Origin: Clostridium acetireducens DSM 10703
GTDB lineage: Bacteria > Bacillota > Clostridia > Clostridiales > Clostridiaceae
Length of the DNA: 37,270 nucleotides
Assembly (NCBI RefSeq): GCF_001758365.1
Contig: NZ_LZFO01000027.1
Coordinates: 1-37,270, forward strand
Direction of reading: 5' to 3'
Position 1 is the first letter of the stretch, and every line of letters starts with the position of its first letter. The notes beneath the pieces are model-generated. The model was not told the origin of the DNA, did no database searches, and was given only the letters and a program-made list of their open reading frames with translations. The position numbers and the translations under genes were made by a program. This document shows positions 17,016-26,345 of this stretch, one piece after another.

Positions 17016-18231
17016 ACCAGAAATATTAGCACCAGCAGGTAATTTAGAAAAATTAAAAACTGCTATAAAATTTGGTGCAGATGCTGTGTACTTAGGAGGA
17101 AGTAAACTAAATTTAAGAGCTTTTGCAGATAATTTTACAGAAGAACAGCTTGCAGAAGGTGTAATGTATGCACATAAATATGGTAAAAAAGTTTATGTTA
17201 CTATAAATGTTTTTCCACATAATTCGGATTTAGTTGGATTGGAAGAATATTTAAAGCATTTATATGAAATTGGAGTAGATGCAATTATAGTGTCAGACCC
17301 AGGAATAATAATGACAGCAAGAGAAGTAGTGCCAGATTTAGAGTTACATTTAAGTACTCAAGCTAATAATGTAAATTGGAAATCAGCTGTATTTTGGCAC
17401 AAACAAGGTGTTAAAAGAATAGTATTAGCTAGGGAATTATCTTTAAAAGAAATAAAAGAAATTAGGAATAAAATCCCTGAAACATGTGAATTAGAAGCTT
17501 TTGTTCATGGTTCTATGTGTATGTCTTATTCCGGTAGATGTGTGCTTTCTAACTATATGACAGGTAGAGATTCAAATAGAGGTCAATGTGCTCAGCCTTG
17601 TAGGTATAAATATTATCTTATGGAGGAAAAAAGACCAGGTCAATATTTTCCTGTATTTGAAGATGATAAAGGAACTTATATTTTAAATTCAAAGGATTTA
17701 TGCATGATAGAATATATTCCAGAATTAGTTGAAGCAGGAATAACTTCTTTAAAAATAGAAGGCAGAATGAAAAGTTCATACTATGTGGCTACTATAGTTA
17801 AGTCTTATAGGCAAGCATTAGATTCTTATATGGATAATCCTAAAGAGTATAAGTTTCAGAAAAAGTGGTTAGAAAATTTAATGAAAGTAAGTCACAGAAT
17901 TTACTATACAGGATTTTATTTTGGAGATCCTAATAAACAAATATATGAAACATCCTCCTATATAAGGAATTATGATATAGTTGGAATAGTAAAAAAATAT
18001 GACAAAGAGACAAATATAGCTACTATAGAACAAAGAAATAAGATATTAAATGGGGATGAAGTAGAAGTTTTAAGACCAGAAGGAGATAATTTTAAAGTTA
18101 AATTAAATAATATGAAAAATGAAAAAGGAGAACCAATTGACTCAGCACCAGTAGCTCAAATGATTTTTAAATCAGAAATAAATAAAGAACTTAATAAGGA
18201 TGACATGCTAATTAAAAGTAAAAATAAATAA
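17008..18231 (+). CDS. trhP: tRNA hydroxylation protein TrhP (peptidase U32 family)
   Basis: A 407-residue member of the U32 group, annotated as a peptidase for historical reasons. The relatives TrhP, RlhA and UbiU/V are Fe-S proteins acting in hydroxylation; TrhP makes 5-hydroxyuridine at tRNA position 34 from prephenate. The N-terminal barrel starts with KPEILAPAGNLEKLKTAI. Cysteines C171, C178, C194 and C198 have the spacing of the proposed cluster ligands (HGSMCMSYSGRC and GQCAQPC). The U32 signature is ITSLKIEGRMKSSYYVA. Bacillus has two subunits (YrrN, YrrO); here one gene covers the role. It overlaps trmR by 8 bp, so translation is likely coupled. Confidence 0.88.
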   Translation: MNKPEILAPAGNLEKLKTAIKFGADAVYLGGSKLNLRAFADNFTEEQLAEGVMYAHKYGKKVYVTINVFPHNSDLVGLEEYLKHLYEIGVDAIIVSDPGIIMTAREVVPDLELHLSTQANNVNWKSAVFWHKQGVKRIVLARELSLKEIKEIRNKIPETCELEAFVHGSMCMSYSGRCVLSNYMTGRDSNRGQCAQPCRYKYYLMEEKRPGQYFPVFEDDKGTYILNSKDLCMIEYIPELVEAGITSLKIEGRMKSSYYVATIVKSYRQALDSYMDNPKEYKFQKKWLENLMKVSHRIYYTGFYFGDPNKQIYETSSYIRNYDIVGIVKKYDKETNIATIEQRNKILNGDEVEVLRPEGDNFKVKLNNMKNEKGEPIDSAPVAQMIFKSEINKELNKDDMLIKSKNK

Positions 18232-18252
18232 GTTTTAATAATTTAAAAGAAT

Positions 18253-18301
18253 AAAACACCTTGCTTTAGGTAAAAATTTAGTCTATAGTGAGGTGTTTTT
18301 T
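18253..18301 (+). terminator. Terminator whose 3' arm holds the next gene's binding site
   Basis: AAAACACCT (18253-18261) pairs with AGGTGTTTT (18291-18299), followed by T. The loop is about 29 nt and can form weak inner pairs. It closes the typA-mltG-trmR-trhP unit. The AGGTG of the 3' arm is also the only ribosome binding site for the PBP gene starting at 18302. Confidence 0.6.
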
Positions 18302-19948
18302 GTGCGAAAATATATTTGTAAAAGTAATAGTAAAGTAGTGGGTTTTATTTTTGTAGTAATTTTTTTCATTTTATTATTTAAAATATTTAAATTTCAATAT
18401 ATAAGGGCAGATAAATTAAGTGTAATGGCAGATTCACAATATTGTTATAAAGAAAATATAAATGAATTAAATTATTTATTACTAGATTGTAATGGAAAAG
18501 AACTATTAAATTGCAATAAAGAATACTATGCTGTTATAATACCTGAAATGTTTATGAAAAATGATATAGATAAAAAAGGTGAAAGTATTTTCACAATAAT
18601 ATATATTTTAAGAAATTATAATAATAAATACGACTTAACAAAAATACAAAATGTAACATATAGTAGTAAGATTTATTATAAAATAGATAAAAATACTTAT
18701 GAAAAGTTAAAGGATATTAAAAACATAAAAGGATTTTATGTATATTTTTGTAATAAAGTAGATAGAAAAAAAGCTTGGAAAGTGGAAAATTTAATTACAA
18801 ACTCTAAAAAGTTACAAGATAATACTTTAAAGTCTGAAAAATCTTTAGAGATGAAAATTTATAATAAAACCAAAAACAATAAAAAACCAGAAATAATTTA
18901 TAAAAAGGATATAGAAGGAAATATTTATTCTAAAGAATTTAATATACCTAAAAATAATATAAATGTAGTATCTACCCTAGACAAAAATATACAAAATAAA
19001 ATAAAAGAAATAATTACAAATAATACATATAATAAATATGAACAAATAGGTGTGATTTTAATGGAAAGTTCTACAGGCAAAATAAGAGGTATGGTGCAAA
19101 AGGATGATACATTTCCCAATGTTAATTTAGGAGCCTATCAAGGATTTTATCCAGGATCTATATTTAAAACATTAGTAGAAGAAGCAGCATTAGAAACAGG
19201 CAAGGTTTCATTAAATGATAAGTTTAAATGTAGAGGTTTATATGAAAATCCTAATTATGAAACTCATGGAAGTTTAAGTTTAGAAGAAGCTTTTATAGTT
19301 TCTTGTAATGATACTTTTTCTCAAATAGGTAATAAAGTAGGTTATGAAGCCATATATAATATTGCTCTTAATCAAGGATTGTTTAATAAAATTTTAGATT
19401 TAGAGTATGAAAAAAAAGGAAAATTAGAAGTGGATAAACCTAAAATTAAAGATGGAAGTTTAGGGTTATTTTCTATAGGTCAAAATTTAAAAATAACTCC
19501 TATACAGGCCATAGGAATAGTTAATACGGTAGTTAATAAAGGAGTATATATTAAACCTAACATAATTGAAGGCTATGTAGATGGAGATAATAAGTTTAAA
19601 TCTAGGGTTTACATTGAATCTAAAAGGGCAATAAATGATAATACAGCAGATATTATGAAGAATCAAATGATTAATGTAGTTAAGCATGGAACTGGAAAAT
19701 TAACATATTTAGAATATATTGAAATTGGAGGAAAAACAGGAACTACAGAAAGAATAGAAAAAAAAGATAAAGAGTTTAAAGAATATTCAGATGGATGGTT
19801 TATAGGTTTTTTTAATTTGAATAATAAATATTATTCTATGGTAGTATTTATTGAAAACATAAATAAAAATACCCAAGGTGCTGGTAATACTGCGTGTCCT
19901 TTATTTAAAGAACTAGTTGAGGAATTTTCAAAAATGAATTATAAGTAA
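18302..19948 (+). CDS. Class B penicillin-binding protein (transpeptidase)
   Basis: A membrane-anchored D,D-transpeptidase of 548 residues. One membrane helix lies at about residues 11-30. A lysine-rich, divergent region follows to about 220, then the transpeptidase domain with the three motifs SIFK (serine about 286), SCN (about 334-336) and KTGT (about 478-481). The reading frame opens at a GTG at 18293, but AGGTG at 18291-18295 can only serve the GTG at 18302. No glycosyltransferase domain is present, so it is class B (FtsI/SpoVD/PBP2-like); which one is unclear. It lies just before sigK, which suggests but does not prove a sporulation role. Confidence 0.87.
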   Translation: MRKYICKSNSKVVGFIFVVIFFILLFKIFKFQYIRADKLSVMADSQYCYKENINELNYLLLDCNGKELLNCNKEYYAVIIPEMFMKNDIDKKGESIFTIIYILRNYNNKYDLTKIQNVTYSSKIYYKIDKNTYEKLKDIKNIKGFYVYFCNKVDRKKAWKVENLITNSKKLQDNTLKSEKSLEMKIYNKTKNNKKPEIIYKKDIEGNIYSKEFNIPKNNINVVSTLDKNIQNKIKEIITNNTYNKYEQIGVILMESSTGKIRGMVQKDDTFPNVNLGAYQGFYPGSIFKTLVEEAALETGKVSLNDKFKCRGLYENPNYETHGSLSLEEAFIVSCNDTFSQIGNKVGYEAIYNIALNQGLFNKILDLEYEKKGKLEVDKPKIKDGSLGLFSIGQNLKITPIQAIGIVNTVVNKGVYIKPNIIEGYVDGDNKFKSRVYIESKRAINDNTADIMKNQMINVVKHGTGKLTYLEYIEIGGKTGTTERIEKKDKEFKEYSDGWFIGFFNLNNKYYSMVVFIENINKNTQGAGNTACPLFKELVEEFSKMNYK

Positions 19949-20000
19949 TTAAAAAAATGTAAATTTTTTTTAATTATTATGCAATTTTTTTGTTGCCAAT

Positions 20001-20009
20001 CATATTATA
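20001..20009 (+). promoter_or_regulatory. Possible sporulation-type -10 element before sigK
   Basis: CATATTATA fits the CATANNNTA -10 shape shared by SigE and SigK promoters, 30 bp before the sigK start. No convincing matching -35 element was found in the A/T-rich sequence upstream, so this is only a candidate. Confidence 0.3.
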
Positions 20010-20038
20010 ATAATAAGCATTATTAGGAGGATTGGCTT

Positions 20039-20740
20039 TTGTTTTTATCAGATTGTATAATTAATATGATTGGTAATTTAGTATTTTTAACTGCATATGT
20101 AAGCAGTAATACATCTTTTCCTCAACCTTTAAATAGTAAAGAAGAAAAGTACTATTTAGAAAAATTTAAAGAAGGGGATTTATTTGCAAAAAGTGTACTA
20201 GTAGAAAGAAATTTAAGATTAGTGGCACATATTGTAAAAAAATATTCCTATCCAGGTAAAGATGTAGATGATTTGATATCTATAGGAATAGTAGGTCTTA
20301 TAAAAGCTATAGATTCTTATGATATATCCAAAGGTACAAGACTTGCTACTTATGCGGCTAAATGTATAGATAATGAAATTTTAATGTTAATTAGAAACAA
20401 TAAAAAGATAAGAAATGAAGTATATCTTCAAGATCCAATAGGAGTTGATAAGGAAGGAAATGAAATATCTCTTATGGATATTTTAGGAACAGATGAAGAT
20501 TCTGTTATAGAAATTGTAGAAACAAAAATACAAATAAAAAAGCTATATGATAAAATTGATAAATGTTTAGGAGAAAGAGAAAAAATAGTTATACAAATGA
20601 GGTATGGATTAGGAGATGGAAAAATAAGAACCCAAAGAGAAATAGCTAAAATATTGGGAATATCTAGATCTTATGTATCTAGAATAGAAAAAAAAGCATT
20701 GAAAAAATTAAATAAAGCCTTAAACCCTGATGGAATTTAA
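20039..20740 (+). CDS. sigK: Late mother-cell sigma factor SigK (pro-form)
   Basis: A 233-residue sigma-70 family factor. The N-terminal hydrophobic segment NMIGNLVFLTAYV resembles the pro-sequence of Bacillus pro-SigK, with the mature protein expected to begin near AYVSSNTSFPQPL. Region 2 carries NLRLVAHIVKKY, DLISIGIVGLIKAIDSY and LATYAAKCIDNEILM; region 4 has TQREIAKILGISRSYVSRIEKKAL. The frame is continuous, with no skin-type element interrupting it. It starts with TTG, supported by AGGAGG 8 nt upstream (20025-20030). It should direct late spore-coat genes in the mother cell after release from the membrane. Confidence 0.93.
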   Translation: MFLSDCIINMIGNLVFLTAYVSSNTSFPQPLNSKEEKYYLEKFKEGDLFAKSVLVERNLRLVAHIVKKYSYPGKDVDDLISIGIVGLIKAIDSYDISKGTRLATYAAKCIDNEILMLIRNNKKIRNEVYLQDPIGVDKEGNEISLMDILGTDEDSVIEIVETKIQIKKLYDKIDKCLGEREKIVIQMRYGLGDGKIRTQREIAKILGISRSYVSRIEKKALKKLNKALNPDGI

Positions 20741-20868
20741 AATTATAAAAATTTATAAATTAAGTATTAATATATAGAAATATATGCTAAAATTTATATA
20801 AGTTAATAGAAATTTTTTAATATTATAAAAATATAAATACAGTAAAATTATGAAGGGAGAAAACAAAA

Positions 20869-21924
20869 GTGATATCACTAAATGATTTACTAAAGAAGAC
20901 AGTAGAAGCAAAAGCATCTGATTTACATTTAACAGTTGGAATGTCACCAACTATAAGAGTAAATGGTAAGCTTGAGCGTATTAATAATATAAAATTAACT
21001 ACTAATGATACAGAAGCATATGTAAAAGAAATACTAGATGATTTATATAATGAATATATTAAAATAGGAGAAATTGATACATCCTATTCTATAGCAGGAC
21101 TTGGAAGATTTAGAGTAAATGTATATAAACAAAGAGGAAGTCATGCTATTGCTATAAGAGTAGTTGGTTTGAAAGTGCCAAATTTAAGTGAAATTAAATT
21201 ACCTAAAGTAGTTAAGACTCTAACTAATATACAAAAAGGGTTAGTACTGATAACAGGACCTACTGGTTGTGGTAAGAGTACTACTTTAGCTGCAATGATT
21301 AATGAAATTAATAATACTAGGGCTACTCATATAATTACTTTAGAAGAGCCTGTAGAATATCTTCATAAACACAATAAATCTATAATAAATCAAAGAGAAA
21401 TTGGAAGAGATACTTTAAGCTATAGTAATGCTTTAAAATCAGTATTAAGAGAGGATCCAGATATTATACTAATAGGAGAAATGAGGGATATAGAAACAAT
21501 TAATATTGCTCTTACAGCAGCAGAAACAGGTCATTTAGTATTTTCTACATTACATACAATAGGAGCTGTAAATACAATAAGTAGAATTATAGATGTATAC
21601 CCACCACATCAACAACAACAAGTTAAGATACAATTAGCCTCAGTTCTAGAAGGAATTGTTTGTCAACAACTTATTCCAAGATCTGATGAAGAAGGTAGAA
21701 TAGCAGCTACTGAAATTATGATTTCTACTCCTGCTATAAAAAATATGATAAGAGAAGGAAAAATACATCAAATAGAATCTTCTATGCAGACAGGATCGAA
21801 GCATGGTATGCAAACCATGGACATGTCTTTAGTAGATTTGTATAAAAAAGGATTAATTTCTTATAATAGTGCTTTAAGCTATTCGGTTGATAAAGAAATG
21901 TTCGAAAAAATAGCAACATTATAA
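20869..21924 (+). CDS. pilT: PilT-family twitching motility ATPase
   Basis: A 351-residue hexameric secretion-type ATPase. The N-terminal signature ASDLHLTVG is at about residues 16-24; Walker A GPTGCGKST is at 130-138; the Asp box and Walker B DPDIILIGEMRD, the His box HLVFSTLHT and the C-terminal IRSEGKIHQ-like NMIREGKIHQIESSMQT follow. These fit PilT, the type IV pilus retraction motor, rather than PilB. It starts with GTG behind AAGGGAG. No other pilus genes lie nearby, an isolated position often seen for pilT in clostridia. A terminator follows directly. The 128 bp upstream are A/T-rich with no clear signal. Confidence 0.92.
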   Translation: MISLNDLLKKTVEAKASDLHLTVGMSPTIRVNGKLERINNIKLTTNDTEAYVKEILDDLYNEYIKIGEIDTSYSIAGLGRFRVNVYKQRGSHAIAIRVVGLKVPNLSEIKLPKVVKTLTNIQKGLVLITGPTGCGKSTTLAAMINEINNTRATHIITLEEPVEYLHKHNKSIINQREIGRDTLSYSNALKSVLREDPDIILIGEMRDIETINIALTAAETGHLVFSTLHTIGAVNTISRIIDVYPPHQQQQVKIQLASVLEGIVCQQLIPRSDEEGRIAATEIMISTPAIKNMIREGKIHQIESSMQTGSKHGMQTMDMSLVDLYKKGLISYNSALSYSVDKEMFEKIATL

Positions 21925-21927
21925 ATA

Positions 21928-21959
21928 AAAAGAACCTAAATTTGATAGGTTCTTTTTTT
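21928..21959 (+). terminator. Terminator after pilT
   Basis: AAGAACCTA and TAGGTTCTT form a hairpin with a short loop, followed by seven T. It begins a few bases after the pilT stop codon. Confidence 0.88.
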
Positions 21960-22281
21960 ATGTTAAAAAATTTTAAAGAAATTCAATATAAATAATCCTA
22001 TTTAAGAAAACTAATTTAAAGTAAATAAGCTAACAATATTAATATATATTAGCATACTTCATATGTAAAAACAAATTAAAATTATACTATAAAGTATAGC
22101 TTTTAAATTAAAAGTATATAATAAAACTGAATAGATAAAATTATATTTTAAATACTGTAATTTGCTTTAATTTATGCTTATTTGTTATAGCATACAAAAT
22201 ATTTTATATAATTATTATAAAATGCTATAGTAATTAATATTTATTTATGCTAAAATATCTTTGAATTAGGGGGGATTTTTT
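21960..22281 (+). other. A/T-rich intergenic region upstream of the glycosyltransferase
   Basis: About 320 bp without a coding frame. It contains a small dyad around TATACTATAAAGTATA (about 22084-22099) and CATACAAAAT at 22191-22200, which resembles a SigE -10 element but lacks a clear -35. The ribosome binding site AGGGGGGA lies at its end. No RNA gene or repeat is recognised. Confidence 0.5.
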
Positions 22282-23556
22282 GTGGATGTTTTAAAAGAAA
22301 TAATACATTATAGTTCTAGAATATTAACATACACAGTATTCTTCATATCTATGTATTATCTATGTATATCCTTTTTCGGTATATGGAGGAAAAAAGATAC
22401 TAAAAAAGTTAAAGACCAAAAAAGTTTTGCGTTAATAGTAGCAGCTCATAATGAGGAAATTGTTATAGCTAATGTAGTAGAAAGCTTAAAAAAATTAGAT
22501 TACCCCAAAGAACTTTATGATATATTTGTAATTGCAGATAATTGCTCGGATAAAACCGCAATAAAGGCAAAAAATGCAGGAGCTATTGTGCATGAAAGAT
22601 TTAATAAAGAAAAAAAAGGAAAAGGGTTTGCTTTAGAGTGGATGTTTGGCAAAATATTTAAAATGGAAAAAAAATATGATGCTGTAGCAGTTTTTGATGC
22701 AGATAACATTGTTCATAGAGATTTTTTAAAAGAAATGAATAAAAAATTTTGTGAAGGGTATAGAGTTGTGCAAGGCTACTTAGATAGTAAAAATCCTTTG
22801 GATACGTGGATTACGGGAAGTTACTCAATATCTTTTTGGACTGCAAATAGAATGTTTCAGCTTTCGAGAAGTAATTTAGGATTATCCAATCAGTTAGGTG
22901 GTACAGGTTTCTGTATAGAAACAGATATATTAAAACAATTAGGATGGGGTGCTACTTGTCTTACTGAAGATTTAGAATTCACTTGTAAGTTAGTTTTAAA
23001 TGGTTATAAAGTAGGATGGGCTCATGATGCTATAATTTATGATGAAAAACCGCTTACTTTAAGACAATCCTGGAGACAAAGAAAAAGATGGATGCAAGGA
23101 TTTGCAGATGTATCTAGTCGATATTTTTTTAAATTATTAAAAAAGTCTATAAAAGAATTAAGTTTTACATCCATAGACTGTGCATTTTATAGTATACAGC
23201 CTATAGTTATGATTTTGTTTGGAGTATCTATGCTTATTAGTTTATTTCAATATTGCATGAGCATATTTAATGTAATGTCTAATTTTAATACAGTGGTATA
23301 TTCTATAAGTATAAATATGTTTACAATTACAGCAATATTATTATCTATACTTCAATTTATATACACACCTTTTATATTAGTATTAGATAAAAAATTAAAT
23401 TTAAAAGTATTTTGGTACTATATAATATATCCTCTATATGCTATAACATGGTTTCCAATTTCTGTACAAGGTATTATAGATAAAAATAAAAAAGAATGGG
23501 ATCATACTAAACATACTAGAAACGTAAATATAAATGAATTTGAAAAAGCTAATTGA
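22282..23556 (+). CDS. Membrane glycosyltransferase family 2 protein
   Basis: A 424-residue processive-type glycosyltransferase. Membrane segments lie at about residues 12-34 and, after the catalytic domain, near 300-325, 335-365 and 375-400. The cytosolic GT-A domain starts with ALIVAAHNEE and includes FDADN (138-142, metal and nucleotide sugar), GGTGF (206-210), TED (228-230, catalytic base region) and QRKRW (266-270), the QxxRW motif of polymerising enzymes such as cellulose, hyaluronan and poly-N-acetylglucosamine synthases. The sugar and product are unknown. It starts with GTG behind AGGGGGGA, and stands alone between terminators. Confidence 0.88.
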   Translation: MDVLKEIIHYSSRILTYTVFFISMYYLCISFFGIWRKKDTKKVKDQKSFALIVAAHNEEIVIANVVESLKKLDYPKELYDIFVIADNCSDKTAIKAKNAGAIVHERFNKEKKGKGFALEWMFGKIFKMEKKYDAVAVFDADNIVHRDFLKEMNKKFCEGYRVVQGYLDSKNPLDTWITGSYSISFWTANRMFQLSRSNLGLSNQLGGTGFCIETDILKQLGWGATCLTEDLEFTCKLVLNGYKVGWAHDAIIYDEKPLTLRQSWRQRKRWMQGFADVSSRYFFKLLKKSIKELSFTSIDCAFYSIQPIVMILFGVSMLISLFQYCMSIFNVMSNFNTVVYSISINMFTITAILLSILQFIYTPFILVLDKKLNLKVFWYYIIYPLYAITWFPISVQGIIDKNKKEWDHTKHTRNVNINEFEKAN

Positions 23557-23578
23557 GAGTAAATAATATAATTCATAC

Positions 23579-23609
23579 AATGAGAAAGGTGAAAATCTTT
23601 CTCATTTTT
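23579..23609 (+). terminator. Terminator after the glycosyltransferase
   Basis: AATGAGAAAG (23579-23588) pairs with CTTTCTCATT (23597-23606) around an eight-base loop, followed by TTT. Confidence 0.85.
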
Positions 23610-23740
23610 CCATAGTTAGGTAAATAAAAATGTTATTATTTAATTTTATTAGATTAATTATTAAAAATAAAAGGAAATAATAAATTTATGTTGAATATAT
23701 ACCATTGTGATGTTCCTTAAATTAAAGGGGGAATAGTTGG

Positions 23741-25003
23741 ATGAATGATTATGTAATAGGACTAGATATAGGATCATCTAAGATATGTGCAGCAGCAGGG
23801 AAAGTTGATAAAAATGGAGAACTTCAAATAATAGGAATTACTTATGTAAACTGTAGTGGAATAAAAAAAGGTATAGTAGTTGATATAGATGATACATCTG
23901 AAGCAATAAAACAATGTATTGAGCAATTAGAAAGAATGGTAGATATATCTATTTCAGATGTTTATATATCTTTACCAAATGGCATTTGTGAATTATTATA
24001 TAATAAAGGGGTAGTAGCAATTTCTTCTGAGGATGGAGAAATAAAAAAATCTGATGTAGAAAGAGTATTAAAGGCAGCTAAAATTATTGCTATTTCATCC
24101 GATAAAGAAGTAATAGATGTTATACCCCAACAATATATAGTAGATGGCTATGACAATATAAAAGATCCTACAGGAATGTCAGGACTAAGACTAGAGGTAG
24201 ATGCACAAATAATATTATCTCAAACTACAATTATAAATAATATTTATAAAAGTGTAAATAAAGCAGGAGTAAAAGTAGCAGGAATAGTGTTTCAACCTTT
24301 AGCTATTTCACAAGTAATATTGCAAGAAGATGAAAAAAACACAAATACAGCTATAATAGATATAGGATCTGATACTACTGATATTGCTATATTTAAAAAT
24401 GGAAAATTGCATTGGAGAGATATGATTCCATTGGGTGGAAGCAATATAACTAATGATATTTCACTATGTCTTAAAATACCTTTTTCAGAAGCAGAAAAAC
24501 TTAAAATAAAATATTCTGATTTGAGTTATAATGAATCAAAAGAAAATTTAACTATTCAAGTTAATACTAATTATAATAATGTTATAGAAATAGATAAAAA
24601 TATACTTATAGAAATAATCAATGCTAGAATAGAAGAAATATTACAATTAATACATAAAAAATTAAAAAATAGTGGACAATATAATGAAATTTCCGGCATA
24701 GTTATAGTTGGAGGCGGAATTTCTTTAATTAAAGAAATAGAGGAATTCGGTAAGAATATTTTAGGCAAACCTTTAAGAATAGGCATACCTAAATTTATTG
24801 GAGCCTCTAATCCAATTTATGTTCCTGTAACAGGTATAATTCAAGATGTTATCAATACATTAAAAATTGATAATATAGATAATTATTTTGAAGAAAGTAA
24901 TGAAAATTTAGACTGGGTAAAAGATAGAGAAACTAAAGAATCTAATGAAAAAAGTAGTGGTATTATATCGAAAATAAAAGAGTTTTTTACAGATTTTTTC
25001 TAA
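23741..25003 (+). CDS. ftsA: Cell division protein FtsA
   Basis: An actin-fold protein of 420 residues that anchors FtsZ filaments to the membrane. The phosphate-1 motif is [15 protein letters not shown] at about 6-20; the 1C domain (about 85-165) contains [11 protein letters not shown]; the phosphate-2 motif is [14 protein letters not shown], and the adenosine motif is [17 protein letters not shown]. The C-terminal [15 protein letters not shown] should form the membrane-binding amphipathic helix. GGGGG before the ATG is the binding site. It starts the ftsA-ftsZ pair with 16 bp between the genes. The division protein is favoured over PilM or EutJ relatives by this tail and by ftsZ next door. 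Confidence 0.92.
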   Translation: MNDYVIGLDIGSSKICAAAGKVDKNGELQIIGITYVNCSGIKKGIVVDIDDTSEAIKQCIEQLERMVDISISDVYISLPNGICELLYNKGVVAISSEDGEIKKSDVERVLKAAKIIAISSDKEVIDVIPQQYIVDGYDNIKDPTGMSGLRLEVDAQIILSQTTIINNIYKSVNKAGVKVAGIVFQPLAISQVILQEDEKNTNTAIIDIGSDTTDIAIFKNGKLHWRDMIPLGGSNITNDISLCLKIPFSEAEKLKIKYSDLSYNESKENLTIQVNTNYNNVIEIDKNILIEIINARIEEILQLIHKKLKNSGQYNEISGIVIVGGGISLIKEIEEFGKNILGKPLRIGIPKFIGASNPIYVPVTGIIQDVINTLKIDNIDNYFEESNENLDWVKDRETKESNEKSSGIISKIKEFFTDFF

Positions 25004-25019
25004 TAAGGGAGGTATTATT

Positions 25020-26123
25020 GTGCTAGATTTTGATGTTGATGTTCAGCAATTTGCCCAAATAAAGGTAATTGGCTGTGGCGGCGGTGGTAATAATGCGTTA
25101 AATAGAATGATTTCATCAGGACTTAAAAATGTAGAATTTATAGCTATAAATACTGATAGACAAGCATTAATGCTATCTCAAGCATCCCAAAAAATACAAA
25201 TAGGTGATAAACTTACGAAAGGATTAGGTGCAGGAGCTAATCCTGAAATTGGGAAAAAAGCAGCAGAAGAAAGTAAAGATGAAATTTCACAAGCAATAAA
25301 AGGTGCAGATATGGTTTTTATTACTGCAGGAATGGGAGGCGGAACTGGTACTGGAGCTGCTCCAGTAATAGCTGAAATAGCAAAATCTATGGGCATATTA
25401 ACTGTAGGTGTTGTTACAAAACCTTTTCCATTTGAAGGTAGAAAGAGAATGATTCATGCAGAAATGGGAGTAAAAAATTTAAAAGAAACAGTAGACACAT
25501 TAGTTACAATACCTAATGAAAGATTATTAAGTATAGTTGATAAAAAAACTACTTTAGTGGAATCTTTTAAATTAGCAGATGATGTATTAAGACAAGGTGT
25601 ACAAGGTATATCAGACTTAATTACAATACCAGGACTTGTAAATTTAGACTTTGCAGATGTTAGAACAATAATGATTGATAAAGGACTTGCTCATATGGGC
25701 GTAGGAAAAGGTTCAGGGGATAATAGGGCTCAAGAAGCAGCTAAACAGGCAATATCTAGTCCTCTTTTAGAAACTTCTATTATTGGAGCTACAGGAGTTT
25801 TATTGAATATTACTGGAGGGGGAGATTTAGGTCTTTTGGAAATTAATGAAGCTGCAGAAATAGTGCAAGAAGCAGCAGATCCAGATGCAAATATAATTTT
25901 TGGAGCTGTAATAGATGAAAGTCTTAAAGAGGAATTAAGAATAACTGTTATTGCTACTGGATTTGAAAGTGATAAGGAAACTATAATTAATAATATGCAA
26001 AATGAATCAAAACCTAATAATACAGAAAGTGAAGCTGAAGTAGCAACTTCAGTAGACAAAGGAAGAGAATTTGAACAAAATGATTTAGAAATACCTGCTT
26101 TTTTAAGGAGACAAAAAAAGTAA
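25020..26123 (+). CDS. ftsZ: Cell division GTPase FtsZ
   Basis: Tubulin-like GTPase of 367 residues that forms the division ring, and polar rings in sporulation. The nucleotide motif [11 protein letters not shown] is at 18-28, the tubulin signature [10 protein letters not shown] at 106-115, and the T7 loop NLDFADVR at 208-215 supplies the catalytic aspartates of the next subunit. A variable acidic linker (about 325-350) leads to the conserved C-terminal peptide [11 protein letters not shown], which binds FtsA. It starts with GTG behind AGGGAGGT. A 39-bp perfect-stem terminator begins one base after its stop, cutting it off from spoIIGA. Confidence 0.98.
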   Translation: MLDFDVDVQQFAQIKVIGCGGGGNNALNRMISSGLKNVEFIAINTDRQALMLSQASQKIQIGDKLTKGLGAGANPEIGKKAAEESKDEISQAIKGADMVFITAGMGGGTGTGAAPVIAEIAKSMGILTVGVVTKPFPFEGRKRMIHAEMGVKNLKETVDTLVTIPNERLLSIVDKKTTLVESFKLADDVLRQGVQGISDLITIPGLVNLDFADVRTIMIDKGLAHMGVGKGSGDNRAQEAAKQAISSPLLETSIIGATGVLLNITGGGDLGLLEINEAAEIVQEAADPDANIIFGAVIDESLKEELRITVIATGFESDKETIINNMQNESKPNNTESEAEVATSVDKGREFEQNDLEIPAFLRRQKK

Positions 26124-26124
26124 T

Positions 26125-26208
26125 TTTTTACTTAATAACTTGAAATAACCCCTTTAAAAAATTTATTTTAATTTTTTAAAGGGGTTATTTCAAGTTATTA
26201 AGTAAAAA
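26125..26208. terminator. Very long bidirectional terminator after ftsZ
   Basis: Positions 26125-26163 and 26170-26208 are perfect reverse complements of 39 bp with a six-base loop. Each outer end carries a T-run on its strand, so it can stop transcription in both directions. The stem begins one base after the ftsZ stop codon. Confidence 0.88.
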
Positions 26209-26265
26209 TTAGTATAATTTTAAATTTTATGGCATATTATAGAAAATAAAAATAAGATTAGCTCA

Positions 26266-26304
26266 TTCAAAATGACAAAATTTTGAAAAAAATAAGTATA
26301 TAAT
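26266..26304 (+). promoter_or_regulatory. Candidate spoIIGA promoter with dyad operator
   Basis: TATAAT at 26299-26304 is preceded by ATGACA at 26272-26277 with a 21-bp gap, close to the long-spaced Bacillus spoIIG promoter that needs Spo0A. An inverted repeat TTCAAAAT-N6-ATTTTGAA (26266-26287) covers the -35 area. A classical Spo0A box (TGTCGAA) is not present, so Spo0A control is inferred from gene identity and spacing. Confidence 0.4.
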
Positions 26305-26345
26305 AATAAATAGAATTCTATTTAATTTGTAAGGAAGGTGTTAGT

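Noticed and set aside
20039-20740. Skin-type element splitting sigK
   Set aside because: The sigK frame runs without interruption from the pro-sequence to region 4, so no element is present in this copy.
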